A stretch of 10,385 bases of DNA from NCBI GenBank assembly GCA_012514855.1, contig JAAYZL010000089.1, positions 1-10,385 on the forward strand. The letters are read 5' to 3'. Of this stretch, positions 1 to 5,991 are shown in pieces. Numbering within the stretch: the stretch's first letter is position 1; every line of letters begins with the position of its first letter. Position numbers and translations under genes: made by a program. This DNA is from Clostridiales bacterium. GTDB lineage: Bacteria; Bacillota_A; Clostridia; Christensenellales; Aristaeellaceae. The notes beneath the pieces were generated by a model. It had not been told where the DNA came from, ran no database searches, and was given only the letters and a program-made list of their open reading frames with translations.

Positions 1-135
1 CAGTGGGCGCTCGAAAAGGCCGTGATGGACGTGCGCGCGCGCTACGGCCGCGGCATCGTCCGGCGCGCGATGCTGATGGAGAGCGACTTTGTAAGCGTCG
101 ACCCGCGCGACGAGCACGCGGCGTTTCAGCGTTGA
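1..135 (+). CDS. Y-family DNA polymerase (DinB/UmuC-like), C-terminal end only
   Basis: The window opens inside a gene read in frame 1, giving 44 residues before a TGA at 133-135. The fragment contains KAVMDVRARYGRGIVRRAML, which resembles the extreme C-terminus of DinB/UmuC-type translesion polymerases, where a helix ending in R-x-R/K-[YF]-G is followed by a short strand of the little-finger domain and an acidic tail. If correct, it would bypass DNA lesions at low fidelity. No catalytic residue lies in the visible part, so the family call rests only on this tail. The stop codon overlaps the -35 box of the next promoter, so the following gene is a separate transcription unit. Another DNA-binding protein with a similar tail cannot be excluded. 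Confidence 0.55.
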   Translation, partial: QWALEKAVMDVRARYGRGIVRRAMLMESDFVSVDPRDEHAAFQR

Positions 136-161
136 ACGCGGGGGGAAGGATGTGCTATAAT
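132..161 (+). promoter_or_regulatory. Sigma-A type promoter with extended -10, reading into repeat copy 1 and the flavoprotein gene
   Basis: TTGAAC at 132-137 and TATAAT at 156-161 are separated by 18 bp, and the -10 box is preceded by TG at 153-154 (TGCTATAAT, an extended -10). The -35 overlaps the stop codon of the upstream gene. The predicted start near 168 would place all of the inverted repeat at 194-389 in the leader of the flavoprotein mRNA. Confidence 0.75.
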
Positions 162-193
162 GTCCCCGGACGCGGCATAGATTTGCCGGGAAG

Positions 194-389
194 CCCTGAT
201 TTAATGAGGTGGTGGAGCGCCGAGGCGATTTTTCGTCCCCACACGGAGCCAGAAGGGAGCCGTAGCGGCGCTACGGCGGCCGGATGAGCGACAACGGCAC
301 GGTCGCGCAGCGACTTGGTTTCCCAAAGGGAAACCAACCTTGTGGGGGCGGAAAAGCGACCGGCGATCCCGCCGCCGAATAAATCAGGG
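194..389. repeat. Long imperfect inverted-repeat element, copy 1 (MITE-like or structured leader)
   Basis: The element is bounded by a perfect 10-bp inverted repeat, CCCTGATTTA at 194-203 and TAAATCAGGG at 380-389. The arms continue to pair imperfectly inward (about 196-243 against 341-387; for example GTCCCCACA against TGTGGGGGC), and the centre holds an 8-bp stem GCCGTAGC/GCTACGGC (259-266/270-277) with a 3-nt loop. A second copy lies at 7197-7352. Copy 1 is longer because it carries about 45 extra bases after GAGCGACAA (near 300-340) that form a further hairpin. It encodes no convincing protein. No transposase and no clear target-site duplication were seen, so 'MITE' is an inference; a transcribed structured RNA is the alternative. 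Confidence 0.8.
301..343 (+). repeat. Hairpin module nested in copy 1, homologous to 7513-7566 (opposite strand)
   Basis: The module reads GGTCGC-GC-AGCGAC, then a perfect 10-bp stem TTGGTTTCCC (315-324), loop AAA (325-327), GGGAAACCAA (328-337), then CCTTGT. Copy 2 of the large element lacks it. The same module, with a different but fully paired stem, occurs on the minus strand at 7513-7566. It is probably a separate palindromic unit that entered the larger element. Confidence 0.7.
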
Positions 390-411
390 ATTACATGAAG
401 GGGTGTTGCGG

Positions 412-1041
412 GTGAAGGTTCTGATGATCAACGGGAGCGCCCGGCCAAGCGGCTGCACGTTTACGGCGCTCATGGAGGTGGCGGCGGCGCTCGAGGCGGA
501 GGGCATCCCGTGCGAGATCGCGCAGTCGGGAAATAAGCCGATCCGGGACTGCACGGGCTGCAAAAAATGCCTGGAGCTCGGCGACCGGTGCGCCTTCGAC
601 GACGACATGGTCAACGCGCTGATCCAAAAGGCGAAGGAGGCGGACGGGTTCGTGTTCGGCACGCCGGTCTACTACGCGCACCCGAGCGGGAGAATCCTGT
701 CGCTGCTCGACCGGATGTTCTACGCGTCCAGGAGCGGCCCGTTCCTGCACAAGCCCGCCGCGGCGGTCGCGTCCGCCCGGCGCGCGGGCACGACGGCGTC
801 GATCGACGTGATCAACAAGTATTTCACGATCGCGCAGATGCCGGTCGCCTCCTCGACCTACTGGAACATGGTGCACGGGAACACGCCGGAGGAGGTCTTG
901 CGGGACGAGGAGGGGCTGCAGACGATGCGCAACCTCGGAAAGAACATGGCGTGGCTGCTCAAGTGCATCGAGGCCGGGAGGGAACGGGGAATCCTCCCCC
1001 CCGAGGCGGAAAAAATCCATCGGACGAGCTTTATACGATAG
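412..1041 (+). CDS. Flavodoxin-fold NAD(P)H-dependent FMN reductase / iron-sulfur flavoprotein
   Basis: This 209-residue protein is of the flavodoxin-like NADPH-dependent FMN reductase family and probably transfers electrons in the cytoplasm. The N-terminus VKVLMINGSARPSG is the first strand plus phosphate-binding loop for FMN. The segment near residues 83-95 (GTPVYYAHPSG) is the second flavin contact, followed by the usual LLDRMFY helix. Cys47, Cys50, Cys53 and Cys60 form C-x2-C-x2-C-x6-C, which fits the compact cysteine motif that binds a 4Fe-4S cluster in Isf-type flavoproteins. GTG at 412 is chosen because AAGGGG (398-403) lies 8 nt upstream and the family begins at this strand; the frame stays open upstream, but those codons belong to the repeat. 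It stands alone behind its own promoter, with a terminator directly after the stop. The physiological substrate is unknown. Confidence 0.85.
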   Translation: MKVLMINGSARPSGCTFTALMEVAAALEAEGIPCEIAQSGNKPIRDCTGCKKCLELGDRCAFDDDMVNALIQKAKEADGFVFGTPVYYAHPSGRILSLLDRMFYASRSGPFLHKPAAAVASARRAGTTASIDVINKYFTIAQMPVASSTYWNMVHGNTPEEVLRDEEGLQTMRNLGKNMAWLLKCIEAGRERGILPPEAEKIHRTSFIR

Positions 1042-1044
1042 ACG

Positions 1045-1069
1045 AAAAAAGCGGCGCCGCCGCTTTTTT
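1045..1069. terminator. Bidirectional intrinsic terminator between convergent genes
   Basis: AAAAAAGCGGC (1045-1055) and GCCGCTTTTTT (1059-1069) form a perfect 11-bp stem with a 3-nt loop. The A and T runs at the ends provide a U-tract in either direction. It sits 3 nt after the flavoprotein stop and 2 nt beyond the YitT-family stop, serving both convergent genes. Confidence 0.9.
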
Positions 1070-1071
1070 GT

Positions 1072-1932
1072 TCAGTCCGTGGGTTTTCTGTAGAACCTCC
1101 CGGCGAACTGATCGGTCTTCACGATGTTGACGAACGCGCGCTCGTCGGCCTTTTTGACCTCGATCAGCACGTTTCGAATCTCGTCGGAGGAGACGACCGA
1201 GTAGACCATCGCGCGCTCCTTCTGCTCGTACAATCCGGTGCCGCGGAACAGCGTGCCGCCGTGGTGCGTCGTCTTCTGGATCTTCTCGTAGACCTTTTCG
1301 GGCTCGTCGGTGATGATGAACAGCGTGTGCTTCTGAAAGCTCTTGTAGAACACGCGCAGCGCCTGCGTCGACGCGTACTGGTAGATGATCGAGTAGAGCG
1401 CCTTGTCCCAGCCGAACAGCAGCCCCGCCGCGCCGAGCATCACGGCGTTCGCGGCGAAGATCGTGTTGAACGCGTCGCGCTCGAACCTCTGCGCCATGTA
1501 CATCGCGATGAAGTCGGTGCCGCCGGCGGTCGCGTCGGCGCGCAGGCACAGGCTCCCGGCGAACGCGCCGAGTATGCCGCCGAACACGCAGATGAGCAAC
1601 GGGTCGGAGGTGATGCGCATGTCGGGCAGCACGTCGGTCAGGACGCTCGAGAGCGCGATCGCAACCAGCGACAGCAGCGTGAACTTCCGCCCGAGGAAGC
1701 GCAGCGCGATGTACACCGGCACGGCGTTCAACGCGAGGTTGAACGCGGTGAACGGAATCTCGATATGCAGATACGTGCGGAACACCATCTGCAGGAGCAG
1801 CGACAGCCCCATGATGCCGCCGGGGTACATCTCCGCGGCCTGCACGAACGCGCGGATGTTGACCGCGATCAAGATGGACCCCGCGACGACCAGCACGAGC
1901 CGCCGCGTGTCGCGCCTCCAGTCGATCCTCAT
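1072..1932 (-). CDS. YitT-family membrane protein with C-terminal DUF2179 domain
   Basis: This 286-residue integral membrane protein has the YitT architecture: about five to six hydrophobic segments over residues 10-190, then a soluble DUF2179 domain at about 200-286. Visible membrane stretches are near residues 12-30, 38-51, 60-80, 84-104, 112-130 and 157-175. The sequence ATAGGTDFIA (about 133-142), just after a hydrophobic segment, is typical of the family. The soluble tail contains FIITDEPEKVYEKI and the HHGGT...GLYEQKER region, as in other members. The function of the family is not established; a transport role is only presumed. The ATG shares ATGA with the stop of the deacylase gene (4-nt overlap), and GGGAGGG lies just upstream, so it is translationally coupled as the last gene of the operon. 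Confidence 0.9.
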   Translation of the reverse strand: MRIDWRRDTRRLVLVVAGSILIAVNIRAFVQAAEMYPGGIMGLSLLLQMVFRTYLHIEIPFTAFNLALNAVPVYIALRFLGRKFTLLSLVAIALSSVLTDVLPDMRITSDPLLICVFGGILGAFAGSLCLRADATAGGTDFIAMYMAQRFERDAFNTIFAANAVMLGAAGLLFGWDKALYSIIYQYASTQALRVFYKSFQKHTLFIITDEPEKVYEKIQKTTHHGGTLFRGTGLYEQKERAMVYSVVSSDEIRNVLIEVKKADERAFVNIVKTDQFAGRFYRKPTD

Positions 1933-2438
1933 TCTTGTCCCTCCCGGCCGATGTCGATGATGGTCGGCGCATGCCCGACGGCGGGCAGGAATTTTTCAAA
2001 GAAGTCGTCCGCGGACATCGAAAGCGTCGCCGTGTTCACGCACGGATGGAACAGGAGCTTCGAGAGCGCGAGCAGTTCCCGGTCGACGAGCAACTTGACC
2101 TCGCGCGCCTCGGGAAAGGCGAGCCCCAGAGGGCTGATCGCGCCGGGGAGCGTGCGCATCTTTTCCATCAATCTCTCCGCGCTCGCGAAGCTCAGCCGCG
2201 ACGAACCGATCTTCTTCGAGACGTCCGCCGTCCGGAAGTTCTCCGTCCGCGTCAGGAGCAGGTAGAACGCGCTCTCGTTGCGCGGCGTCAAAAACAGGTT
2301 CTTCGGCACGATTCCGCCGAGCAGCTCCTCGGCGATTTTGCAGTCCTCGATCGTGTGCACCGGCGCGTGCTCCACCTTTTCAAACGCTACGCCCATCGCC
2401 CGAAGCCGGGCGTATACCTCCGCCTCAACACCGCCCAT
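1929..2438 (-). CDS. YbaK/ProXp-ala-type aminoacyl-tRNA deacylase (prolyl-tRNA synthetase-associated domain)
   Basis: This 169-residue free-standing trans-editing protein is related to the INS editing domain of prolyl-tRNA synthetase. Members of the ProXp-ala/PrdX group hydrolyse mischarged Ala-tRNA(Pro) in the cytoplasm. Family features visible are the early VEHAPVHTIEDC segment (about residues 22-33), the conserved lysine in PKNLFL (about 45-50), the GSSRLSFAS stretch (about 78-86), LPGAISPLGL (about 96-105), and HPCVNTATLS (about 131-140) with the HPxxNT signature. The length matches single-domain members. The ATG at 2438 overlaps the upstream ATPase gene by 14 nt, with GGGAAGGG 12 nt ahead; a second ATG 14 codons in would cut into the first helix. 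Exact amino-acid specificity cannot be read from sequence alone. Confidence 0.88.
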   Translation of the reverse strand: MGGVEAEVYARLRAMGVAFEKVEHAPVHTIEDCKIAEELLGGIVPKNLFLTPRNESAFYLLLTRTENFRTADVSKKIGSSRLSFASAERLMEKMRTLPGAISPLGLAFPEAREVKLLVDRELLALSKLLFHPCVNTATLSMSADDFFEKFLPAVGHAPTIIDIGREGQE

Positions 2439-3399
2439 GGAGCCGCAAATCCCTTCCCTCGAGCTTGACCGACAGCCCGCGCGCGCGGTCGAACAGCCGC
2501 GAGACGACGCGCTCGCCGTACCGCTCGAGAAGCTGCTGCGGCGCGAGGTTCGTCGTCACCATCGTACAAAGCCCGGCCTCGATCCGCTCGTTCAAGAGCA
2601 TGAACAGGTATTCGACGGTGATGTTGCGCATGACGGGCTCGGTGCCGAGGTCGTCGATCAGCAGGAGCGGCGCCGAGAGAAGCGACGAAAAGCCGTCCTC
2701 CCCCTCCTCCGCGCCCATGTGCCTGGCGCGCATCGCCTCGAACATCCGAAACGCCGTCGTGCGCGTCGCCGCGAAGCCGCGTTCCGTCACGCGGTCGAAC
2801 ACGCAGTTGAGCAAAAAGCTCTTGCCGAGCCCGCCCGCGCCCGTCAGCACGATGCTCTGGCAGGCGGCGTCCGGGTAGTGGTCGGCGAAGTCCTCGAGCA
2901 GGGTCTTGACCAGCACGAGCTTCTCGCGCTGGCCGTTCTCCTCCGGCGCGAGAAACGGGTTGAAGCGCTCGAACACCTGCCCCTCGACCGCGACCCCGAC
3001 CGACGCCCGCGCCGCGAGCCGCCTTTCGAAGCACTCGCAGAAGCGCGCCGGCACGTCGCCGACGTAGCCGGTGTCGCGGCAGAGTTCGCAGCGGTACTGC
3101 TCCTCGAGGTGATCCTCGGGGAGCCCGAGCGCGCGGAGCCTCCTGCGCACATCGCGGTTGATGAGCAGCCCCTTGGCGCGCATCCGTTCGGCGATCCCGC
3201 GGCGCCTGTCCTCCGACGGCTCCGCGAGCGCCTCGCGCATCGCGTCGAGCGCGACGGTCACGCTCCTCTCGCGCAGATTTTCGAGCTCCGGGTCCCTCGC
3301 GTACGCATCCACCTCGCGCGCGCGAAGCGCAGCCGCGTTCTCGCGCTGCTGTTGGGCATACTCGTCCAGAAGGCTCCGGACCCGCTCGGCTCTCGTCAT
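2425..3399 (-). CDS. DnaI/DnaC-like AAA+ ATPase (helicase loader)
   Basis: This 324-residue ATPase probably loads the replicative helicase, as DnaI does in Bacillus. The N-terminal third is charged and helical. Cys104, Cys107, Cys121 and Cys123 form a zinc-binding CxxC-x13-CxC site like that of DnaI-type loaders. The ATPase core follows: FERFNPFL lead-in (about 143-150), Walker A GAGGLGKS (187-194), Walker B LLLIDDLG (245-252), sensor-1 TTNL (282-285) and arginine-finger region SRLFDR (300-305). The ATG at 3399 shares ATGA with the stop of the DnaD-like gene upstream, and the frame is open far upstream only because it runs antisense-like through that gene. Adjacency to a DnaD protein strongly supports a primosome role over an IstB-type transposition helper, and no transposase is nearby. 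Confidence 0.92.
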   Translation of the reverse strand: MTRAERVRSLLDEYAQQQRENAAALRAREVDAYARDPELENLRERSVTVALDAMREALAEPSEDRRRGIAERMRAKGLLINRDVRRRLRALGLPEDHLEEQYRCELCRDTGYVGDVPARFCECFERRLAARASVGVAVEGQVFERFNPFLAPEENGQREKLVLVKTLLEDFADHYPDAACQSIVLTGAGGLGKSFLLNCVFDRVTERGFAATRTTAFRMFEAMRARHMGAEEGEDGFSSLLSAPLLLIDDLGTEPVMRNITVEYLFMLLNERIEAGLCTMVTTNLAPQQLLERYGERVVSRLFDRARGLSVKLEGRDLRLHGRC

Positions 3400-4811
3400 T
3401 CGCCCTTCCTCCCGTACTTCGAAAGATCGGTAAACAGGTCGTCCCCGTTGCCCTCGAGCGTTCTCTGCTCGTAGTTGAGCGCCGGGTTCTTGAAGCCCGC
3501 GCCCCGTGAGGAAGGCGCGGCGCGCGCGGCCTCGACGGTCGAAACGCCGCCCTTCTCCCACTGGGCGAGCAGCTTCTCGATGTTGACCATCGGCCGCCCC
3601 TTCTCGCGGCACGATTCCGCCGCGAAATTCAGAAGCTCCTCCGAAAACCGCGCGCGCCATTTTTCGTAGAGCTCGATGTCCTCGAGCGTCGGCCGCTTCT
3701 CCGAGCCCGCGCGCTTCAACAGCTCCGAGAGCTCCTTCGAGAGAGAGCGCTGCCGGGCGACGTAATTTTCCGCCTGATCCGCGCGGAAGAGCCCGAGCTC
3801 CGCCCACATCGCGAGCAGCTTTTCGAGGTCCTCGAACTGGTGGCGGTTCTTGCCGTTCTGCTGGATCGCGGCGAGCTCGACCGTGCGCGGCTCGAAGCCA
3901 ACCTCCAGAAAGCCCGCGTATTTGCGGATGGTCTCCGGCGTCGGCTGCGTTTTGCTGCCCAATTCCGAAAGCGCCTTTTTCAGCGGCTCGAAGTGGCGGT
4001 CGCCCTCGGCGCGGCGGTTTTCGAGCACCTTGTCGAGGTATCCGAACGAGGGGTTCTGCGCGTTCGCCGTCGCCCGGCACGCGTCGAGCACGTCGTCCTG
4101 CGTCAACTCCCACTCGCGCAGCCACTTCTCGGCCATCTCCAGCTCGACCTCGGTCGGCTTCCTGCGCAGCCCGAAGCGCTTCAAGACCGCCTCCGCGGCG
4201 CCGTAGCTGCCGTTTTTGACGGCGATCATCCGCTCGGCGTCCTCGAGCGTGCGCACGCCGTGCTCCGCCCAGTCCTTGACGATGTTGTCGATCCTGCGCA
4301 AGGTCGCGCGCGGGCTCTTTTTCGAGAACTTCAGGTCGTTCACGCCGTGCTCGGCGATGCGGAGCGCCGCCTCCCGCGAGAGGCCGAACACCGTCACCCA
4401 GTCCTGCGCGATCGACACCTCGCCGTGCAGAACCGAGTCGCCGAACAGCCGCTGCAGCGACGCGTTGAAGTCGCGGAACTGGTAGTAGTGGTCGTCCATC
4501 GGCGCCGGCGTCGAGAAGCCGCGCATCGGGAGCATCGCGTAGGTCGGCGGGCGGTCGGTCAGCCTTCGCACGAGCCCCTCGCGCTCCCAGAAGCGGAACG
4601 CGTCCTCGACGGCCTCGTCGCTCAATTTCAGCGCGCGCGCGACGTCCGGAACGCCGTCGCCCAATTCCGGGTGCTGGCAGAGCATGCGCGCGTAAAAGTA
4701 CACCCGCAGGCAGTCGTCCTGCGCGACGGGCAGGTACTCCAGCAAAAACATGTTCTCGATGGGCGTCGCGTCGAACATCGCGCTTCCCTTGTCGTGGCTG
4801 ATAAACGGCAT
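3396..4811 (-). CDS. DnaD-domain replication protein with several tandem DnaD C-terminal-like modules
   Basis: This 471-residue protein is of the DnaD/DnaB primosome family, acting in initiation and restart of replication with the overlapping ATPase. Residues about 15-95 look like the N-terminal winged helix (ENMFLLEYLP, then DVARALKLSDEAVEDAFRFW and YAML). The rest reads as four related helical modules, about 113-198, 205-275, 276-345 and 358-430. The latter three repeat a pattern of a P-T turn, a helix, then a helix ending L-x-K-[VL]-L-x3-[WR]-x3-G: YLDKVLENRRAEG at 258-270, LEKLLAMWAELG at 329-340, IEKLLAQWEKGG at 411-422. The first of these matches the DnaD C-domain DNA-binding motif. The ATG at 4811 is preferred because GGGAGG sits 4 nt upstream; the upstream open frame contains the promoter. 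Confidence 0.9.
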   Translation of the reverse strand: MPFISHDKGSAMFDATPIENMFLLEYLPVAQDDCLRVYFYARMLCQHPELGDGVPDVARALKLSDEAVEDAFRFWEREGLVRRLTDRPPTYAMLPMRGFSTPAPMDDHYYQFRDFNASLQRLFGDSVLHGEVSIAQDWVTVFGLSREAALRIAEHGVNDLKFSKKSPRATLRRIDNIVKDWAEHGVRTLEDAERMIAVKNGSYGAAEAVLKRFGLRRKPTEVELEMAEKWLREWELTQDDVLDACRATANAQNPSFGYLDKVLENRRAEGDRHFEPLKKALSELGSKTQPTPETIRKYAGFLEVGFEPRTVELAAIQQNGKNRHQFEDLEKLLAMWAELGLFRADQAENYVARQRSLSKELSELLKRAGSEKRPTLEDIELYEKWRARFSEELLNFAAESCREKGRPMVNIEKLLAQWEKGGVSTVEAARAAPSSRGAGFKNPALNYEQRTLEGNGDDLFTDLSKYGRKGE

Positions 4812-4833
4812 GCGCCTCCCACCTTTCCGGAAA

Positions 4834-4862
4834 ATCATATCACAATTCCCCCGGAAAAACAA
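4834..4862 (-). promoter_or_regulatory. Promoter of the dnaD-dnaI-deacylase-yitT operon
   Basis: On the minus strand TTGTTT (4862-4857) and TATGAT (4839-4834) are 17 bp apart, with TG one base ahead of the -10 (extended -10). The predicted start is near 4827, giving a leader of only about 16 nt that contains the GGGAGG ribosome site. The palindrome TTTCCGGAAA (4824-4833) covers the start point, and CCGGAAAA recurs at 4827-4834 and 4851-4858, 24 bp apart; both could be regulator sites. Confidence 0.7.
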
Positions 4863-4883
4863 TGCGGATTTTGGAAATGCGCG

Positions 4884-4913
4884 TTGACAACGGGGGTGCG
4901 CTTCTGCTATAAT
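4884..4913 (+). promoter_or_regulatory. Strong consensus promoter of the AEC carrier gene
   Basis: Perfect TTGACA (4884-4889) and perfect TATAAT (4908-4913) are 18 bp apart, with TG at 4905-4906 giving an extended -10. It is divergent from the dnaD operon promoter, only about 20 bp between the -35 boxes. A 9-bp inverted repeat, ATGCGGATT (4862-4870) and AATCCGCAT (4920-4928), brackets it. The start is expected near 4920, leaving an 80-nt leader with a terminator-like hairpin. Confidence 0.88.
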
Positions 4914-4930
4914 CGACGCAATCCGCATAC

Positions 4931-4991
4931 ATCAAGCGAGGCGAGCCTTCGCCCCAACAGGGGCGGCGGCTTTTTGATTGGGCGAGGGGGG
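4931..4991 (+). promoter_or_regulatory. Structured 5' leader with terminator-like hairpin (possible attenuator)
   Basis: Between promoter and start codon lies AGCCTTCGCCCC (4944-4955), loop AACA, GGGGCGGCGGCT (4960-4971), a 12-bp stem with one mismatch, then TTTTT (4971-4975): the shape of an intrinsic terminator inside the leader. Two alternative pairings compete with it: GGCGA/TCGCC (4940-4944/4949-4953), and CCTTCGCCC (4946-4954) with GGGCGAGG (4980-4987), which would also hide the ribosome site AGGGGGG (4985-4991). ATCAA (4931-4935) can pair with TTGAT (4974-4978) to close the whole fold. This fits transcription or translation attenuation. No known riboswitch class was recognised. Confidence 0.55.
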
Positions 4992-4999
4992 ACGGAAAC

Positions 5000-5950
5000 G
5001 TGCAATCGGTGGCGAACGCGGTCGACATCGTGCTGTCGATCTTCCTGATGGCGGGCACGGGCATGTTGCTGTACAGGATCGGCTGGCTGGACGACGGGAA
5101 CCTGCCGCTGATCTCGAAGCTCGTCGTCATGGTGGGCCTCCCCGCGACGATCGTCAACACGATGTTCACGCAGTACACCGGCGACGAATTGATCGCGAAC
5201 GCGCCGGGCATTCTGGCGGTGTTCCTGTGCGTGCTCGCGATGGCGGCGCTCGGCTTCGGGCTCGCGAGGCTGTTGAAGCTTAAGCGCCGGAGGATCGGCT
5301 CGTTCGTCGCGATGTTCTCGTTCGCGAACTCGGTGTTCATCGGCCTGCCGGTCTCGAAGGCGCTGTTCGGGGACGCGGCGGCGCCGCTCGCTTTGATCTA
5401 CTACTTCTCGAACACGACGCTGTTCTGGGCGGTCGGCCACGCGCTGATGCGGCGCTTCGGCGACAACCACGCGGAACTTCCAAAGAAGCGGAATTTTTGG
5501 TCGGCGATCCCGCTGCCGCTCGCGACGCTCGTCGGGTGCGGCATCCTGCTGCTTCTGCGCTTCAAGCCTCCGAAGTTCTTCATGAGCGCGACCGGCTACG
5601 TCGGGAGCATCGTGACCCCGCTCTCCCTGATCTACACCGGCGCGATCATCATGCGGATGATCCGGAGCGGGCACGTGCGCTGGCAGAGGGGGTATCTCGC
5701 CGTCTGCCTCGGGCGGTTCGTCGTCTGCCCGGCGCTGCTGCTGCTCGCGTCCGCGCCGTTCCAGCTTCCGGACCTGATGCGGCGCGTGCTGTTCATGCAG
5801 GCGACGATGCCGGTCATGTCGCAGACGGTGATCGTCTCCGGCGCGACCGGCTCCGACAGCGAGTACGCCGCCGGGGGAATGGCGGTGACGACCGCGCTGT
5901 CGCTGCTGTTCATACCGCTTTACATGTACCTGATGGAGACCATCCTATAG
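5000..5950 (+). CDS. AEC (auxin efflux carrier) family transporter
   Basis: This 316-residue membrane protein has the roughly ten hydrophobic segments of the AEC family, in two halves split by a charged loop near residues 151-166 (RRFGDNHAELPKKRNFW). Family marks are MVGLPATIVNTMF (about 44-56), the NSVFIGLPV motif (about 110-118) and the late MPVMSQTVIVSGATGSD stretch (about 268-284), which matches the conserved crossing region of bacterial members. Bacterial AEC proteins usually carry organic acids such as malate; the substrate here cannot be told. GTG at 5000 is the only start with a good ribosome site (AGGGGGG, 8 nt away). It is monocistronic, between its own consensus promoter with a structured leader and a strong terminator. 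Confidence 0.9.
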   Translation: MQSVANAVDIVLSIFLMAGTGMLLYRIGWLDDGNLPLISKLVVMVGLPATIVNTMFTQYTGDELIANAPGILAVFLCVLAMAALGFGLARLLKLKRRRIGSFVAMFSFANSVFIGLPVSKALFGDAAAPLALIYYFSNTTLFWAVGHALMRRFGDNHAELPKKRNFWSAIPLPLATLVGCGILLLLRFKPPKFFMSATGYVGSIVTPLSLIYTGAIIMRMIRSGHVRWQRGYLAVCLGRFVVCPALLLLASAPFQLPDLMRRVLFMQATMPVMSQTVIVSGATGSDSEYAAGGMAVTTALSLLFIPLYMYLMETIL

Positions 5951-5960
5951 ACAAAAAAAC

Positions 5961-5984
5961 CGCGGCGGGGAATTCCCCGCCGCG
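5961..5984. terminator. Perfect 24-bp palindromic bidirectional terminator
   Basis: CGCGGCGGGGAA (5961-5972) is followed directly by its exact reverse complement (5973-5984). It is flanked by a run of seven A on the left and GTTTCTGTTT on the right, so both directions have T-rich tails. It separates the convergent AEC carrier (ends 5950) and alcohol dehydrogenase (ends 5992). Confidence 0.9.
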
Positions 5985-5991
5985 TTTCTGT

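Noticed and set aside
3..287. Plus-strand open frame of 94 codons over the polymerase end and repeat copy 1
   Set aside because: It crosses the promoter and enters the repeat, with no ribosome site or protein-like composition; the frame-1 polymerase tail explains the first 135 bases.
194..389. Repeat copy 1 as a known riboswitch or T-box leader
   Set aside because: No T-box sequence or known aptamer core was recognised, and copy 2 is in the opposite orientation relative to transcription, which argues against a sequence-specific sensor.
391..1020. Open frame of about 209 codons antisense to the flavoprotein gene
   Set aside because: It lies opposite a gene with clear family motifs, its product is arginine/valine-rich low-complexity sequence, and it is explained by high GC with few stop codons.
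1261..2265. Plus-strand open frame of about 334 codons opposite yitT and the deacylase gene
   Set aside because: The product is rich in Arg, Glu, His and Gln without recognisable motifs, while the minus strand encodes two well-supported proteins with coupled starts and stops.
2425..3399. IstB-type transposition helper ATPase instead of a helicase loader
   Set aside because: The four-cysteine zinc site, the direct overlap with a DnaD-family gene and the absence of any transposase favour a DnaI/DnaC-like loader.
3840..5048. Plus-strand open frame of about 402 codons opposite the dnaD gene
   Set aside because: It is antisense to a supported gene, has no ribosome site, and runs through both divergent promoters and the AEC leader.
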